A DNA stretch of 64,000 nt from Bacillus multifaciens (GCF_030756675.1 NZ_JAVBXD010000020.1:16998-80997); one strand, 5' to 3'; counted from the stretch's first letter, positions 10,201 through 18,975 are shown. The notes: generated from the letters alone by a model not told the origin. Numbers and translations are program-made.

Positions 10201-10801
10201 TTCGTTCACTGTTAAAACAAAAGATCTAAATGGTAACCTTTCAAGCGGTGTAAATGTAAAGGTAATAACACAGACAACAGCAGCAAATTATGTAACAGAC
10301 GGACTTCTTTTATACCAAGAAAATCCTGTGAACAATTCAACTATTTTAAATCCGGACAGTTATTTTATAACAAATAAGCCATTTACAATTTCTCTCACAG
10401 TTCAATGTCCTATATCATCTTCTTTATTAAGAAGATTTGGCGGTTCAGATAATAAGTTTAAAATTGAACGAAATACGAATAACCAATTTGCAGCACAGTT
10501 TTGGGCTAAAAATATAAATACGGGCAGTAATGATTATCCTTCAGTTAGTTCAAGTGTTTATACTGATGAAACAGCCTATTATCAGGTGGTTGTCTTGCGA
10601 AATAGCGCAAATCTTATTATGTATGTTAATAATGTAGAAGCAGCTAGGTATATGATGGGAAGTGATAAGGTGATTAACGAATCCACACTGCCAATGCTTT
10701 TAGGTACAAGTGCAAAAACAATAGTATTTAAGAATATTGCTTATTATATCCGAGCGTTAACAACTGCTGAATTAACGCAAAATTATAATGCTTTAAAATA
10801 G
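7232..10801 (+). CDS. Large beta-helix surface/polysaccharide-active protein with FN3 and LamG-like tail
   Basis: A 1,189-residue multidomain protein. The N-terminus (TTKGINDALVWAKSEG then HIILPGGTYKLK) matches pectate-lyase-3/phage tailspike beta-helix entries. Right-handed parallel beta-helix repeats run to about residue 750 (many N-N-I-x-I-x-N turns). Next come a chitobiase C-terminal-like domain (about 758-834, MYYTLDGTTPTTSSALYTGG), two fibronectin-III domains (about 838-924 and 928-1013) and a concanavalin/LamG-like end. ATG 7232 follows AAAAGGTGTG; in-frame ATGs upstream lack sites. No signal peptide or membrane anchor is visible, odd for domains that usually work outside the cell. It could be a polymer lyase/modifier or adhesin with non-classical export. 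Enzymatic residues were not assigned. Confidence 0.75.
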   Translation: METYVIELDRWNIKNNGTNSFATTKGINDALVWAKSEGYNHIILPGGTYKLKIDSTTFSCIVMQSNMHFEMADGCILQLEANSSPWYRIFEVKGIKNTKISGGKIAGDKNIHIYELGVKFVRGGVNADGSLNNQSNFIRSEIIDRYKDPGLLKSFRLWSISGLAAKVYSFYQYKDTVSASTLAGFRTNVQFAPTESTGRGWFAPIANANKMVFVIDITSTPLSDTQIAQLTATVTSENYTHEWGQGIEITGSNNIEINNVEVCECTGDAISTGWLQYRVNPDEYTQEEMGSHIYINDCDLHHCRRQGITLGGSNDIYIYNNKIHHIGKASDNVSSDFRNGTAPMFGIDIESLVSESNIPYKSPYYGKDGLELNFRIYIYKNYIYNNERGHFVNADGNNITIEDNTFESRNVGGISSYPTNMYVKYLNNIFIRCELWVEGDNFVNGVIGNNANVKLADIRGATIQNVRLKDGIFYGNGSYGYLGTPAVDVENSTFSFKTAHGMGNSAQICFEEWVGKVPAGISVDKVYYVVNRTDYSFRVSEKINGEPVAIYDSGEWGFNVSRYNYGRCYISDVVVERDWNNDSSPGFSPILTGGVMKNVVVKNYNVDIKPFDNYVGRPNIIDGLTIVGAGGNISSCNISDSKFITGTYRDITLGSTQNPYVGVYAESCLFENMGVNLINAVLSNSKFINNCTVYKSDNVLQAMLTNSYLENSKIFLHWLSLQKGVLIAKCLFNNVTTDVSPNTIMIDNLDITNSLADLKAPVVTATPGGGVFSASQKVTLTTNEPANMYYTLDGTTPTTSSALYTGGLTISQSTTLKVLAVDNAGNQSKVKAFRYIIKTAAPADVTNLIVSAVRNSSIDLSWTKSTSKDVVIYDVYKGATLLGSVTGTTYTATGLAPATLYTFTVKAVDKFGVASSGVSVTATTTNDNTPPSDITNLVASSISVNTVGLTWTKSVSSNVQSYEVYQGATLINSVTTPYYIVPGLKAATEYSFTVKTKDLNGNLSSGVNVKVITQTTAANYVTDGLLLYQENPVNNSTILNPDSYFITNKPFTISLTVQCPISSSLLRRFGGSDNKFKIERNTNNQFAAQFWAKNINTGSNDYPSVSSSVYTDETAYYQVVVLRNSANLIMYVNNVEAARYMMGSDKVINESTLPMLLGTSAKTIVFKNIAYYIRALTTAELTQNYNALK

Positions 10802-10832
10802 GAACCAATCGTTAAATGGAATAAGGGAATAG

Positions 10833-10885
10833 AAAAAGCATCTCAATTTGTTATGTTAGAACAACGAACTGGTGTGCTTTTTTTT
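10833..10885 (+). terminator. Candidate terminator before galE
   Basis: AAAAAGCA (10833-10840) pairs with TGCTTTTT, with an inner TTGTT/AACAA pairing, and a run of eight T follows. It would separate galE from the upstream operon. Confidence 0.45.
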
Positions 10886-10930
10886 ATGTTTTGTGTAAAA
10901 AGACATATGATAACAAGGAGGAAAAAACAC

Positions 10931-11959
10931 ATGAAAATTTTAGTGACAGGCGGAGCAGGGTATATTGGAACTCATACGTGTGTAGAATTATTAAATGCCG
11001 GATATGAGATAATTGTCGTTGATAATTTTTCAAATAGTAAACCAGAAGCTTTAAAACGTGTTCGTGAAATCACAGGGAAAGATTTTACATTTTATCAGGC
11101 AGATATATTAGATAAAGAGATGTTAGATAGCATTTTTAATGAAAATCAGATTGATGCTGTTATTCATTTTGCAGGACTAAAGGCGGTGGGCGAGTCGGTT
11201 GCGTTACCACTTTGGTATTATCATAATAACATTACAGGTACACTTGTATTATGCGAAGTCATGAAAAAGCATGGTGTAAAGAAAATGGTCTTTAGTTCTT
11301 CAGCGACAGTATATGGAATGGCGGAACAAGTACCGATTTCCGAGAGTTTTGCACTTGGGGCAACGAATCCTTATGGACGCACAAAACAAATAATTGAAGA
11401 AATATTACGTGATTTGTATATGTCTGACCATGAGTGGAGCATTTCTCTTTTACGTTATTTTAATCCAATTGGAGCACATAAAAGCGGGCGAATTGGAGAG
11501 GATCCAAAAGGCATTCCAAATAATCTTATTCCGTACATTACGCAAGTAGCTGTTGGAAAGCTAAGTGAATTAAGCGTTTTTGGGAATGACTATCCAACAC
11601 AAGATGGTACAGCTATGAGAGATTATATACATGTTACAGATCTTGCGATGGGACATTTAAAAGCACTTGAAAAGATATCGAGATCTCAAGGGGTAGAAGC
11701 GTATAATTTAGGGACAGGATGTGGTTATAGCGTATTGGAAATGGCAGCCGCTTTTGAAAAAGCATCCGGTAGGAAAATTCCTTATAAAATTGTAAATCGT
11801 CGTCCGGGTGATGTAGCTATTTGTTATGCGAATGCAACAAAAGCTAAATTAGAGTTAGGATGGGTTGCTAAAAGAGGAATGAAAGAGATGTGTGAAGATT
11901 CATGGAGATGGCAGTTCAATAATCCAAATGGTTATGAGGAAAAAAATTATATATTATAA
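10931..11959 (+). CDS. galE: UDP-glucose 4-epimerase
   Basis: Interconverts UDP-Glc/UDP-Gal (or the GlcNAc forms) through a 4-keto intermediate with bound NAD. Short-chain dehydrogenase features are complete: GGAGYIGTH (7-15) for NAD binding, FSSSATVYG with Ser124, and YGRTK with catalytic Tyr148 and Lys152. It also has the galE-typical RYFNPIGAH and [13 protein letters not shown] segments. ATG 10931 follows AAGGAGGAAAAAACAC; the longer reading frame upstream runs through the terminator-like hairpin. 343 aa is slightly longer than the usual ~330. It supplies galactose-type donors for the polysaccharide locus; a Gne-like GlcNAc activity is equally possible. Confidence 0.93.
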   Translation: MKILVTGGAGYIGTHTCVELLNAGYEIIVVDNFSNSKPEALKRVREITGKDFTFYQADILDKEMLDSIFNENQIDAVIHFAGLKAVGESVALPLWYYHNNITGTLVLCEVMKKHGVKKMVFSSSATVYGMAEQVPISESFALGATNPYGRTKQIIEEILRDLYMSDHEWSISLLRYFNPIGAHKSGRIGEDPKGIPNNLIPYITQVAVGKLSELSVFGNDYPTQDGTAMRDYIHVTDLAMGHLKALEKISRSQGVEAYNLGTGCGYSVLEMAAAFEKASGRKIPYKIVNRRPGDVAICYANATKAKLELGWVAKRGMKEMCEDSWRWQFNNPNGYEEKNYIL

Positions 11960-12072
11960 GAGATGTAAGTGAGTAAAAAATTGTTGGTAATAGAGTAGAA
12001 AATAATACAAATTTTACTTAAAATAGCTAGAATTTGTATATGGAAACAGATTTCCTAAAAGAGGGTTTAAAC

Positions 12073-12228
12073 ATGAACATTTCTGAAAGAATAACTCAGC
12101 AGCAATTTAAAGAGATACTCCTATATATACACAGGAGAGGTCATGAATCAAAAAATGTGGAAGTAAACCATTTAATAGAGGAAATTAAACAATACCTCAT
12201 TTCGATTATGTATACATCTAAAAAATAA
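12073..12228 (+). CDS. Small protein of unknown function (51 aa)
   Basis: Frame beginning MNISERITQQQFKEIL. ATG 12073 has AGAGGG 7 nt upstream, which supports real translation. The protein is charged and helical, without membrane segment or cysteine; I do not recognise a family. It is isolated between galE and a bcr repeat, so a degenerate or orphan regulator is possible. Confidence 0.5.
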   Translation: MNISERITQQQFKEILLYIHRRGHESKNVEVNHLIEEIKQYLISIMYTSKK

Positions 12229-12272
12229 ATAGAGATAAAAAATTGATTCTAAGATTTATTGTGAAATGATAT

Positions 12273-12464
12273 TTATATAAATACGAATTGAAAATCGACA
12301 TAAAACCGTTCTTTATAATGAACTAGCACCTGTTCATGTGTAGATATGATCAGTACTTTTTCTGACACGTTCAAAGTGAAACAAAAGAGAGAAAACAAGT
12401 ATAGGTTCTTTTTTTCTGCATAACGGCAACTTATATGTTGAAAAATCAAAAAGATTTATATATA
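12273..12464 (-). repeat. bcr-type intergenic repeat, copy 2
   Basis: Terminal TATATAAATACG and GATTTATATATA form an imperfect inverted end pair. The internal landmarks are CGACATAAAACC, CATGTGTAGATATGATCAG, CTGACACGTTCAAAG and CTGCATAACGGCAACTTATATG. It fills most of the 307-bp gap between the small protein and the sugar transferase gene. Confidence 0.7.
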
Positions 12465-12535
12465 ACGAAAGCCTTTCATACTATCGTTCTGTGAAAAGGT
12501 ACTCACAAAAATCTTGGATAGGAGTATGATTATTA

Positions 12536-13126
12536 ATGAAAAGAACTTTTGATTTATTGATTTCTTTGTTTTTGTTATTGTGTTTATCTTTTGTCATCTT
12601 TGTAGTAGCCATTTTGGTTAGATTGAAGTTAGGATCACCTATCATATTTAAACAACAACGTCCAGGACTATATGGCAAACCATTTTATCTTTACAAATTT
12701 CGCACAATGACTGATGAAAAAGATAATAAGGGTAATCCTTTGTCTGATCAAGTAAGATTAACTACATTTGGTAAGTTTCTTAGGAAATATAGTTTAGATG
12801 AATTGCCACAACTAATAAATGTTGTGAAAGGTGATATAAGTTTAGTAGGACCGAGACCATTGTTAATGGAATACTTACCTTTATATACTAGTGAACAAGC
12901 TAAAAGACATCATGTAAAACCTGGAATTACTGGCTGGGCACAAGTGAATGGGAGGAACGCAATTACCTGGGAAGAAAAATTTGAATTAGATGTATGGTAT
13001 GTAAATAATCAATCTTTCTTAATTGATATGAAAATATTATTTCTTACACTAATAAAAGTGTTTAAATCAGAAGGAATAAATCAGGATGGTCATGTAACAA
13101 TGGAACGTTTTAGGGGGATAAGATAG
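12536..13126 (+). CDS. PglC-like monotopic phosphoglycosyltransferase
   Basis: Transfers a phospho-sugar from a UDP-sugar to undecaprenyl phosphate, the first membrane-committed step of glycan assembly. The 196-aa size equals the minimal catalytic (PglC/WcaJ C-terminal) unit. Visible are one N-terminal re-entrant helix (about 5-28), [11 protein letters not shown] (34-44), FRTM (55-58), the catalytic-dyad region SLDELPQL (86-93), [10 protein letters not shown] (99-108) and [11 protein letters not shown] (130-140). ATG 12536 follows GGATAGGAG at a slightly long spacing. With the next two genes it forms a PglC-D-E module, so the sugar is probably UDP-N,N'-diacetylbacillosamine or a close relative. 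Confidence 0.9.
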   Translation: MKRTFDLLISLFLLLCLSFVIFVVAILVRLKLGSPIIFKQQRPGLYGKPFYLYKFRTMTDEKDNKGNPLSDQVRLTTFGKFLRKYSLDELPQLINVVKGDISLVGPRPLLMEYLPLYTSEQAKRHHVKPGITGWAQVNGRNAITWEEKFELDVWYVNNQSFLIDMKILFLTLIKVFKSEGINQDGHVTMERFRGIR

Positions 13127-13146
13127 ACTGTGAGGGAAGGTAACAA

Positions 13147-13779
13147 ATGAAAATTATAATGATTGGACAAGGTGGTCACAGTAAAGTTATAAAGGATATT
13201 ATTTTGTCAAACAAGACATATGAAATTGTTGGATATTTAGATGATCAATATGAAGATATAACTATAGTAGATAATACTTATTTCGGCCCGATTTCAAGTG
13301 TAGATGAAATGATTAAAGATTTTAAGCAAGCAAAATTTGTTATTGCCATAGGAAATAATAAAGTTAGAAAAAAAATCGCCGAGAAATTGAATCTGCCTGA
13401 CAATTGTTATGTCACGCTAATACATAAAACAGCCGTTATAAGTCCGAATGCTAAGATAGGGAACGGTACAGTTGTTATGCCCCGTGCAGTGATTAATGCT
13501 GATACTCAAATTGGCAATCATTCTATTATCAATACAGGTTCTGTTGTTGAACATGACAATGTACTAGGTGATTTTGTCCATATTTCTCCACATGCCACAC
13601 TTACAGGTTCTATCATCATTGAAAAAGGGGCGCATATAGGGGCAGCGGCTACTCTGATTCCAAGTGTTAAAATTGGAGAATGGTCTGTTATTGGAGCGGG
13701 AGCGGTTGTGATAAAGGACATTCCCCCTAAGTGTACAGCCGTTGGAATTCCTGCCAAAGTAATTAATAAATTGAACTAA
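13147..13779 (+). CDS. PglD/NeuD-like sugar N-acetyltransferase
   Basis: Acetyl-CoA-dependent acetyltransferase of the NeuD/PglD family, expected to acetylate the 4-amino group of a UDP-4-amino-4,6-dideoxy-hexose. The N-terminal Rossmann-like part has GQGGHSK (7-13), which binds the UDP-sugar. The C-terminal left-handed beta-helix has the HDNVLGDFVHISPHATLTG run, with His136 as the likely catalytic base, and ends VGIPAKVI. It follows the PglC-like gene by 20 nt and precedes the aminotransferase by 14 nt, which supports one operon and the bacillosamine assignment. 210 aa is normal. Confidence 0.88.
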   Translation: MKIIMIGQGGHSKVIKDIILSNKTYEIVGYLDDQYEDITIVDNTYFGPISSVDEMIKDFKQAKFVIAIGNNKVRKKIAEKLNLPDNCYVTLIHKTAVISPNAKIGNGTVVMPRAVINADTQIGNHSIINTGSVVEHDNVLGDFVHISPHATLTGSIIIEKGAHIGAAATLIPSVKIGEWSVIGAGAVVIKDIPPKCTAVGIPAKVINKLN

Positions 13780-13793
13780 TAGGAGTGATAAAC

Positions 13794-14945
13794 ATGGTAA
13801 TAACACAACAGAAAAAACGAATCTATCTCTCTACTCCGCATATGAGTGGCAATGAGCAAAAATATATACAAGATGCATTTGATACAAACTGGATTGCTCC
13901 TCTTGGTCCAAATGTAGACGCTTTTGAAAAAGAACTCGCATCATTTGTTGGAGCTAGAGATGCTGCAGCAGTTAGTTCTGGTACTGCAGCTATTCACTTA
14001 GCTCTTCGGTTATTAGGGGTTCAAAAAGGGGATAAAGTGTTTTGTTCAAGTCTTACTTTTATAGCAAGTGCTAATCCAATTGTTTACCTAGGGGCTGAAC
14101 CAGTATTTATCGATTCAGAGCCAGAAACATGGAACATGTCGCCGCAGGCTTTAGAACGTGCGTTAATTAATGCTCATAAAAAAGATAAATTGCCAAAAGC
14201 TATTATCACTGTTAACTTATATGGACAGAGCGCAAAAATGGATGAGATCTGCTCTTTATCTAATCAATATAATGTTCCTATTATTGAGGATGCAGCAGAA
14301 TCTTTAGGTTCTACATATAAAGGAAAAGCTAGTGGTACATTTGGTAAATTTGGTATTTATTCATTTAATGGAAACAAAATTATTACAACTTCGGGTGGAG
14401 GAATGCTTATTTCTGATGACGTTGAGGCATTAGAGAAAGCACGTTTTTTTGCAACCCAAGCAAGGGATGTAGCACCTCATTATCAGCATAGCGAGACGGG
14501 ATATAATTATCGAATGAGTAATATATTAGCTGGTATTGGAAGAGCCCAATTAGAAGTGTTAGAAGGTAGAGTGAAGGCTAGAAGATTAATATTTGAACGG
14601 TATTATCAAGAATTATCTAGTATACCAGGGTTTTATTTTATGCCTGAATTAGAAAATACTCATTCAAATCGTTGGCTCACAACTTTAACAATTGATGAAA
14701 AAGAAACAGGCATATCTATTCAATCGTTATTGAAGGCTCTAGCTGAAGAAAATATTGAATCTCGTCCTGTGTGGAAGCCGCTTCATATGCAACCGGTTTT
14801 TGATGGAGTAGAATATTATTCTCATAGTGAAAATCACAATGTGTCTGAACAATTATTTAAAACAGGTATATGTCTTCCCTCTAGTTCAAATATGACAGAG
14901 ACGGATCAGCAAAAGGTTATTCAATGTATTAAAAATGCTTTTTAA
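13794..14945 (+). CDS. PglE-like sugar aminotransferase (DegT/DnrJ family)
   Basis: PLP-dependent aminotransferase that converts a UDP-4-keto-6-deoxy-sugar to the 4-amino sugar using glutamate. Family features: PHMSGNEQKYI start, SSGTAAIHLALRLLGV (cofactor phosphate binding), IIEDAAESLGSTYKG with the PLP-contacting Asp, and SFNGNKIITTSGGG with Schiff-base Lys195. AGGAGTG lies 6 nt before ATG 13794. 383 aa matches PglE/PseC size. The 4,6-dehydratase (PglF/CapD type) that should feed it is not in the window, so it must be upstream or elsewhere. A strong terminator follows. Confidence 0.92.
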   Translation: MVITQQKKRIYLSTPHMSGNEQKYIQDAFDTNWIAPLGPNVDAFEKELASFVGARDAAAVSSGTAAIHLALRLLGVQKGDKVFCSSLTFIASANPIVYLGAEPVFIDSEPETWNMSPQALERALINAHKKDKLPKAIITVNLYGQSAKMDEICSLSNQYNVPIIEDAAESLGSTYKGKASGTFGKFGIYSFNGNKIITTSGGGMLISDDVEALEKARFFATQARDVAPHYQHSETGYNYRMSNILAGIGRAQLEVLEGRVKARRLIFERYYQELSSIPGFYFMPELENTHSNRWLTTLTIDEKETGISIQSLLKALAEENIESRPVWKPLHMQPVFDGVEYYSHSENHNVSEQLFKTGICLPSSSNMTETDQQKVIQCIKNAF

Positions 14946-14951
14946 AATTAA

Positions 14952-14998
14952 AGAGCCTTCTGAATGAGACATGTAAATTCAGAAGGTTCTTTTTATTT
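14952..14998 (+). terminator. Rho-independent terminator of the polysaccharide operon
   Basis: AGAGCCTTCTGAAT pairs with ATTCAGAAGGTTCT (13-14 bp, one wobble) around an 11-12-nt loop, followed by TTTTATTT. Confidence 0.9.
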
Positions 14999-15319
14999 GT
15001 AAGGAGCTTAAATACAAGAAAAAGTAGATGAATCCATTTTATTTCGCAATATTTCCATTTTTTTGTAGAATTTTTCTTTTAATTGAATATCAAGGCAATC
15101 CCTATAGAGAATATAATTATATGTATATATAGTTTTGTAGAAATTATTCTTTGACTTTTTATATGCACGTGTTAAAAGTAAAAACATAATGCCAAACCGA
15201 CCCCCTAATTAAATTGTGTAGGTACAAAGAAGTGTATAATGATATGTAACGCATTATTTATTTTGCATGACTGAGACTTTGGAATTTTAACTATTATGAT
15301 TATACGATATTATGAGGAA
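14999..15319. other. AT-rich intergenic stretch without a recognised gene
   Basis: No open frame with a ribosome binding site and no recognisable gene remnant was found. It contains TATA-rich segments and a TTGACT at about 15161 that could be promoter parts, but no convincing paired -10. Function not determined. Confidence 0.4.
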
Positions 15320-15505
15320 TATATAAATACAAGTTGATAAATTGACATGAAACTTTCATTAAGGGGGAGAAAGTATCTGACTATGTATAGAATGAGAGCC
15401 TGTTTCTGTCACGTGCGTAGCTAAAACTAAGAAGAGCACGTGAGTGTAGATTGCTCATTTTTCTACATAATCTGCATGTTAAAAAATCAAAACGAATTTC
15501 TATCC
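15320..15505 (-). repeat. bcr-type intergenic repeat, copy 3
   Basis: Begins ATATAAATACAAG and contains CTGACTATGTATAGAATGAGAG (core), CTGTCACGTGCGTAGC and CTACATAATCTGCATG, ending near ACGAATTTCTATCC. It directly precedes the SinR-like gene and may lie in its leader. Confidence 0.65.
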
Positions 15506-15574
15506 CTGTATAGAGAAATATATGATATAGAAAATAGAACTAAGGAACATTTATAAAGGGAGGGCCATAAACGG

Positions 15575-15916
15575 GTGATTGGGAGAAATATTTATCAAAT
15601 TCGAAAGAAAAAGGGGTTTACTTTATCTGAATTAGCAGAGAGAGCCGGAATTTCAAAATCCTATTTAAGTAATATTGAAAGAAGTATAAATCAGAATCCG
15701 TCTATCCAAGTGCTAGAAAAGATAGCATCCGTATTAGAATCAGATCTCAATACGTTACTCGAAGCGAAAACAAATACAGGAACAAAACAGCAGATCGAAA
15801 AAGAGTGGATTGATTTTGTTTATGAATTAAAAAAGGCAGGTATACATACAGAAAAGCTTGGGGATTACAAAATATTAATTGATTTTATTAGGTGGCAGAA
15901 CTCTAGGACGAGATAA
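15575..15916 (+). CDS. SinR-like XRE transcriptional regulator
   Basis: DNA-binding repressor with the SinR layout: an N-terminal XRE helix-turn-helix (MIGRNIYQIRKKKGFTLSEL then GISKSYLSNIERSINQNPS, residues 1-61) and a C-terminal Sin dimerisation helix pair (EWIDFVYELKKAGIHTEKLGDY). The 113-aa length and the M-I-G start match B. subtilis SinR (111 aa). Start is GTG 15575 with AAAGGGAGGG about 10 nt upstream. No sinI-like antagonist gene is adjacent. It lies between a polysaccharide locus and the lasso cluster, and the DNA after it carries SinR-type boxes, so either or both may be its targets (inference). It is probably a paralogue of the core sinR. Confidence 0.88.
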   Translation: MIGRNIYQIRKKKGFTLSELAERAGISKSYLSNIERSINQNPSIQVLEKIASVLESDLNTLLEAKTNTGTKQQIEKEWIDFVYELKKAGIHTEKLGDYKILIDFIRWQNSRTR

Positions 15917-17034
15917 GTAAGAGAAAGTATGAAATGTGTTAAGTAGTTTATCCTTGTTTAGAAATTGTACATAAAAAGATTGATTCCTCTTCATTTTCTA
16001 ATGTGCTCACTTTATAGAGAAATCAAGACTACCACCATGATCACACAAATTTGTTGTTAGCGTACATTTTAATTATCTTTTCACCTCCATCATTCAGATT
16101 AACTATAATATATTTTATTTCATTTCATCTAGAATTGTAAGCGTTTTTACAAAACGTAACAGTAATACCCTACATCTTGAAGTTCGACAAAAAATAAAAA
16201 GTTATGCAAGAGATAAACTTCTGGTACATTTTTATATAGATATCATTAAGATCCTGTTGAAAAAAGCTTCAGTGCATATTTATCACTCAATACTGTAAAA
16301 TAGGGAATTTATTTATGGTATTGAATCTATAATAAAAAATGAAGGAACTAAAGATAAAATTCTAAAAATTATATATAGAAAGTAAAGATTCTCAACATTC
16401 AAATTACAAAGAGGAAGAATATATCTCTATCCATAAATATTTCAAATTATATAAAAAAACATTTACAAACTGAATATCATTATATAAAATGAAAGCAAGT
16501 TCGTTATACAGAACGTTAATAAACTTAAATGTTTACTTTAAGGGAATATGTTTATTTGAATAGTGAAATGTATAATCTTAATTCAATGTAGATTCATTAG
16601 GTTTGGAAATGGATAAAATATACTTTTTCCATTAAAATTCTCTATAAAGAACTTCAAGGGGAAAACTTTTAAAGTTGAAAATACGCGATATTATATTGAC
16701 ATAATAAAATAAGGATGCTAATTTATATTTTGCGTTTGTTCTATTTATAGAACAAAATAGTGATATAAGAAATTATATGTATACAATGATTCGTAGATTT
16801 TATCTGTTATTTTTGTCAAACAATACAGATTCGTTCTTTAAAGAGAATGGATAGAATGAATAGTATAGAGAGTTTATTACATATTAGCGGTTATTTATCC
16901 TGTATTAACGATTAGTAACCCTTACTTTCAGATTCTGAGGAATTAAGAGAAAATAGGTGAAGAAAACCTCTTTGATAATCGTGTCACTTTATCTGATTGG
17001 ATATGACTTATTTGCTGCAAAACGGGAGGGAAAA
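15917..17034 (+). promoter_or_regulatory. Long regulatory leader upstream of the lasso cluster
   Basis: A 1.1-kb very AT-rich region without a supportable gene. It holds two exact copies of the SinR half-site GTTCTYT (16646-16652 on minus, 16833-16839 on plus), a palindrome with GTTCTAT arms (16735-16756) and GTTC-N8-GAAC at 16499-16514. A candidate promoter is TTGACA (16696-16701), 17 nt, TAATTT (16719-16724), lying between the boxes. On the minus strand, GGAGGTG at about 16082-16088 precedes only an 8-codon frame, perhaps a gene remnant. Site matches are by eye. Confidence 0.5.
16735..16756. promoter_or_regulatory. Palindromic operator candidate (SinR-like)
   Basis: TTTGTTCTAT-TT-ATAGAACAAA: perfect 10-bp arms around a 2-nt centre, just downstream of the candidate lasso promoter. 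Each arm contains GTTCTAT, one base off the SinR half-site GTTCTYT. Confidence 0.5.
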
Positions 17035-18975
17035 ATGAGTGCTATAACTGGAATTTTACATTTTAACAATGAGTCAATACCGATTGAATACGGTATTAGA
17101 TTAATGAATGATTTGCAAAAATATCCTGCTAATGATATTCAAATATGGCACAAAGAGAACGTTTTCCTCGGCTGTCACGCGCAATGGGTCACACCTGAGT
17201 CTGTTGGTGAACAATTACCTTTTTATGATAACGAAAGAAAATTGGCGATTACAGCAGATGCTATTATCGATAATCGTGAAGAGTTATTTGAGAGGTTGCA
17301 AGTCGATTATGCTGATAGGAAAAGGATAACAGATAGTCAGTTAATTTTGCTCTCCTATCAAAAATGGGGTGAAGAAAGCCCTAAATATTTGGTAGGCGAT
17401 TTTACCTTTATGATTTGGGATGAAAAAAACCAAAAATTATTTGGAGCAAGGGACTTTTCTGGGAGTCGAACTCTATATTATTGTTGTAATCAACAGCAAT
17501 TAGCTTTTTGTACGACAATACAACCATTGCTGTCATTACCTTATGTTCGAAAGCAATTAAATGAACAGTGGCTTGCTGAATACTTAGCGATATGTGGAAT
17601 GGTTGATGTAGCCGATACCACTATAACGCCTTATAAAAATATAGAACAAGTACCACCATCTCATAGCATTAGGGTAGTTGGGAATAAAGTAACGCTTTCT
17701 AGATATTGTACGTTAGTTCCAGAAAGAAAGCTTCGCTTAAAGTCAAATGAAGAATATGTAGAAGCATTTCAAGAGGTTTTTCAAGAGGCTGTTACATCTC
17801 GAGTACGAACTTACCGACAAGTTGGAGCACAGCTAAGTGGAGGATTGGATTCGGGTTCTATTGTGAGCTTTGCTGCCAAAGTTTTACGTGAAGAAAACAA
17901 ACCATTACATACATTTAGCTACATACCAACAAATGATTTCGAGGATTTTACACCTAAACATTTAATGCCGAATGAGCGACCGCTTATTAAAGAAACGGTA
18001 CGACATGTAGGAGGTATAGAAGACAATTATTTAGATTTTAAGGGAAGGGATTCCTTTTCTGAAATAACGGATTTCCTCGAAATTATGGAAATACCATATA
18101 AATTCTTTGAAAATTCTTTTTGGATGAAAGGAATGTTTGAGGAAGGGTACAAGGAAGACGTTGGAGTCCTTTTAAATGGTGGAAGAGGAAATCTATCTAT
18201 ATCATGGGGATCAGCTCTGGATTATTATGCTCTTCTTTTAAAAAGGCTAAAGTGGATTCGCCTAGCCCAAGAATTGCATCAATATAGTAAAAATGTAGGT
18301 GGAGCCAGGTTGCGGAGGTTACCATTCATTGCGAGGTTGGCATTTCCGTCTATTGATCGAGCGTTCTCATCAGGTACGCCGTATATATTTCCGATGGTAA
18401 TTAATCCGGATTTTGCAAAAAAGATGGATGTGTTTAATAAACTTAGGGAATATGGAATTGATGAAACGGGATGGTTTTCTGCAGCGAACATATATGAACA
18501 AAGAAAAAGTCACTTTGAAGAGTTGTTTCACTGGAATGCAAGTAATACAGTGGCAACAAAATTATCATTGCACTACTCATTGTGGAAACGCGATCCAAGT
18601 AATGACATACGTGTGATTCGTTATTGTTTATCTGTACCAGAAGAGCAATATGTACAAAAAGGTGTGGATCGTGCGTTGATTCGTAGATCTACCGAAAAGT
18701 ATTTGCCTGATAAAGTACGATTAAATCAACATATTCAAGGTGTACAAGGAGCGGATTGGGTTCATCGAATGAGTCCACACTGGAATATGTTTATAGAAGA
18801 GTTAGAGCAAATGAGTATAGACCAAAGAGCTTTAGAGTTTTTAGATGGTGAAGTAATAAAGCGAGCTCTTCTAAAAGCGAAAGAGGGGCCTCTTTCAGAA
18901 CGTGCAATCGATCCTGATTATAAGATTTTAATGCGTAGCTTAATTGTTTATCGATTTATTCAACAATTTAATTGA
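17035..18975 (+). CDS. Lasso peptide macrolactam synthetase (asparagine synthetase B-like, C protein)
   Basis: Adenylates the side-chain carboxylate of an Asp/Glu in the core peptide and closes the ring with the core N-terminus. It is an AsnB homologue: an N-terminal amidotransferase-like domain starting MSAITGI, then a synthetase domain with the ATP-binding PP-loop SGGLDSGS (268-275). Residue 2 is Ser instead of the Cys needed for glutamine hydrolysis, as expected for lasso cyclases, which do not use ammonia. ATG 17035 has GGGAGGGA upstream; the longer GTG frame (16957) would add residues before the usual M-S-A-I start. 646 aa is typical. First gene of a seven-gene set. Confidence 0.93.
   Translation: MSAITGILHFNNESIPIEYGIRLMNDLQKYPANDIQIWHKENVFLGCHAQWVTPESVGEQLPFYDNERKLAITADAIIDNREELFERLQVDYADRKRITDSQLILLSYQKWGEESPKYLVGDFTFMIWDEKNQKLFGARDFSGSRTLYYCCNQQQLAFCTTIQPLLSLPYVRKQLNEQWLAEYLAICGMVDVADTTITPYKNIEQVPPSHSIRVVGNKVTLSRYCTLVPERKLRLKSNEEYVEAFQEVFQEAVTSRVRTYRQVGAQLSGGLDSGSIVSFAAKVLREENKPLHTFSYIPTNDFEDFTPKHLMPNERPLIKETVRHVGGIEDNYLDFKGRDSFSEITDFLEIMEIPYKFFENSFWMKGMFEEGYKEDVGVLLNGGRGNLSISWGSALDYYALLLKRLKWIRLAQELHQYSKNVGGARLRRLPFIARLAFPSIDRAFSSGTPYIFPMVINPDFAKKMDVFNKLREYGIDETGWFSAANIYEQRKSHFEELFHWNASNTVATKLSLHYSLWKRDPSNDIRVIRYCLSVPEEQYVQKGVDRALIRRSTEKYLPDKVRLNQHIQGVQGADWVHRMSPHWNMFIEELEQMSIDQRALEFLDGEVIKRALLKAKEGPLSERAIDPDYKILMRSLIVYRFIQQFN

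Noticed and set aside
16030-16095. Minus-strand GGAGGTG followed by ATG
   Set aside because: The frame has only 8 codons; at most a remnant of a gene start.
14999-17034. CRISPR-like or tandem repeat content in the AT-rich leader
   Set aside because: No regularly spaced direct repeats; the similar short words are AT-rich chance matches or the SinR-type boxes already listed.
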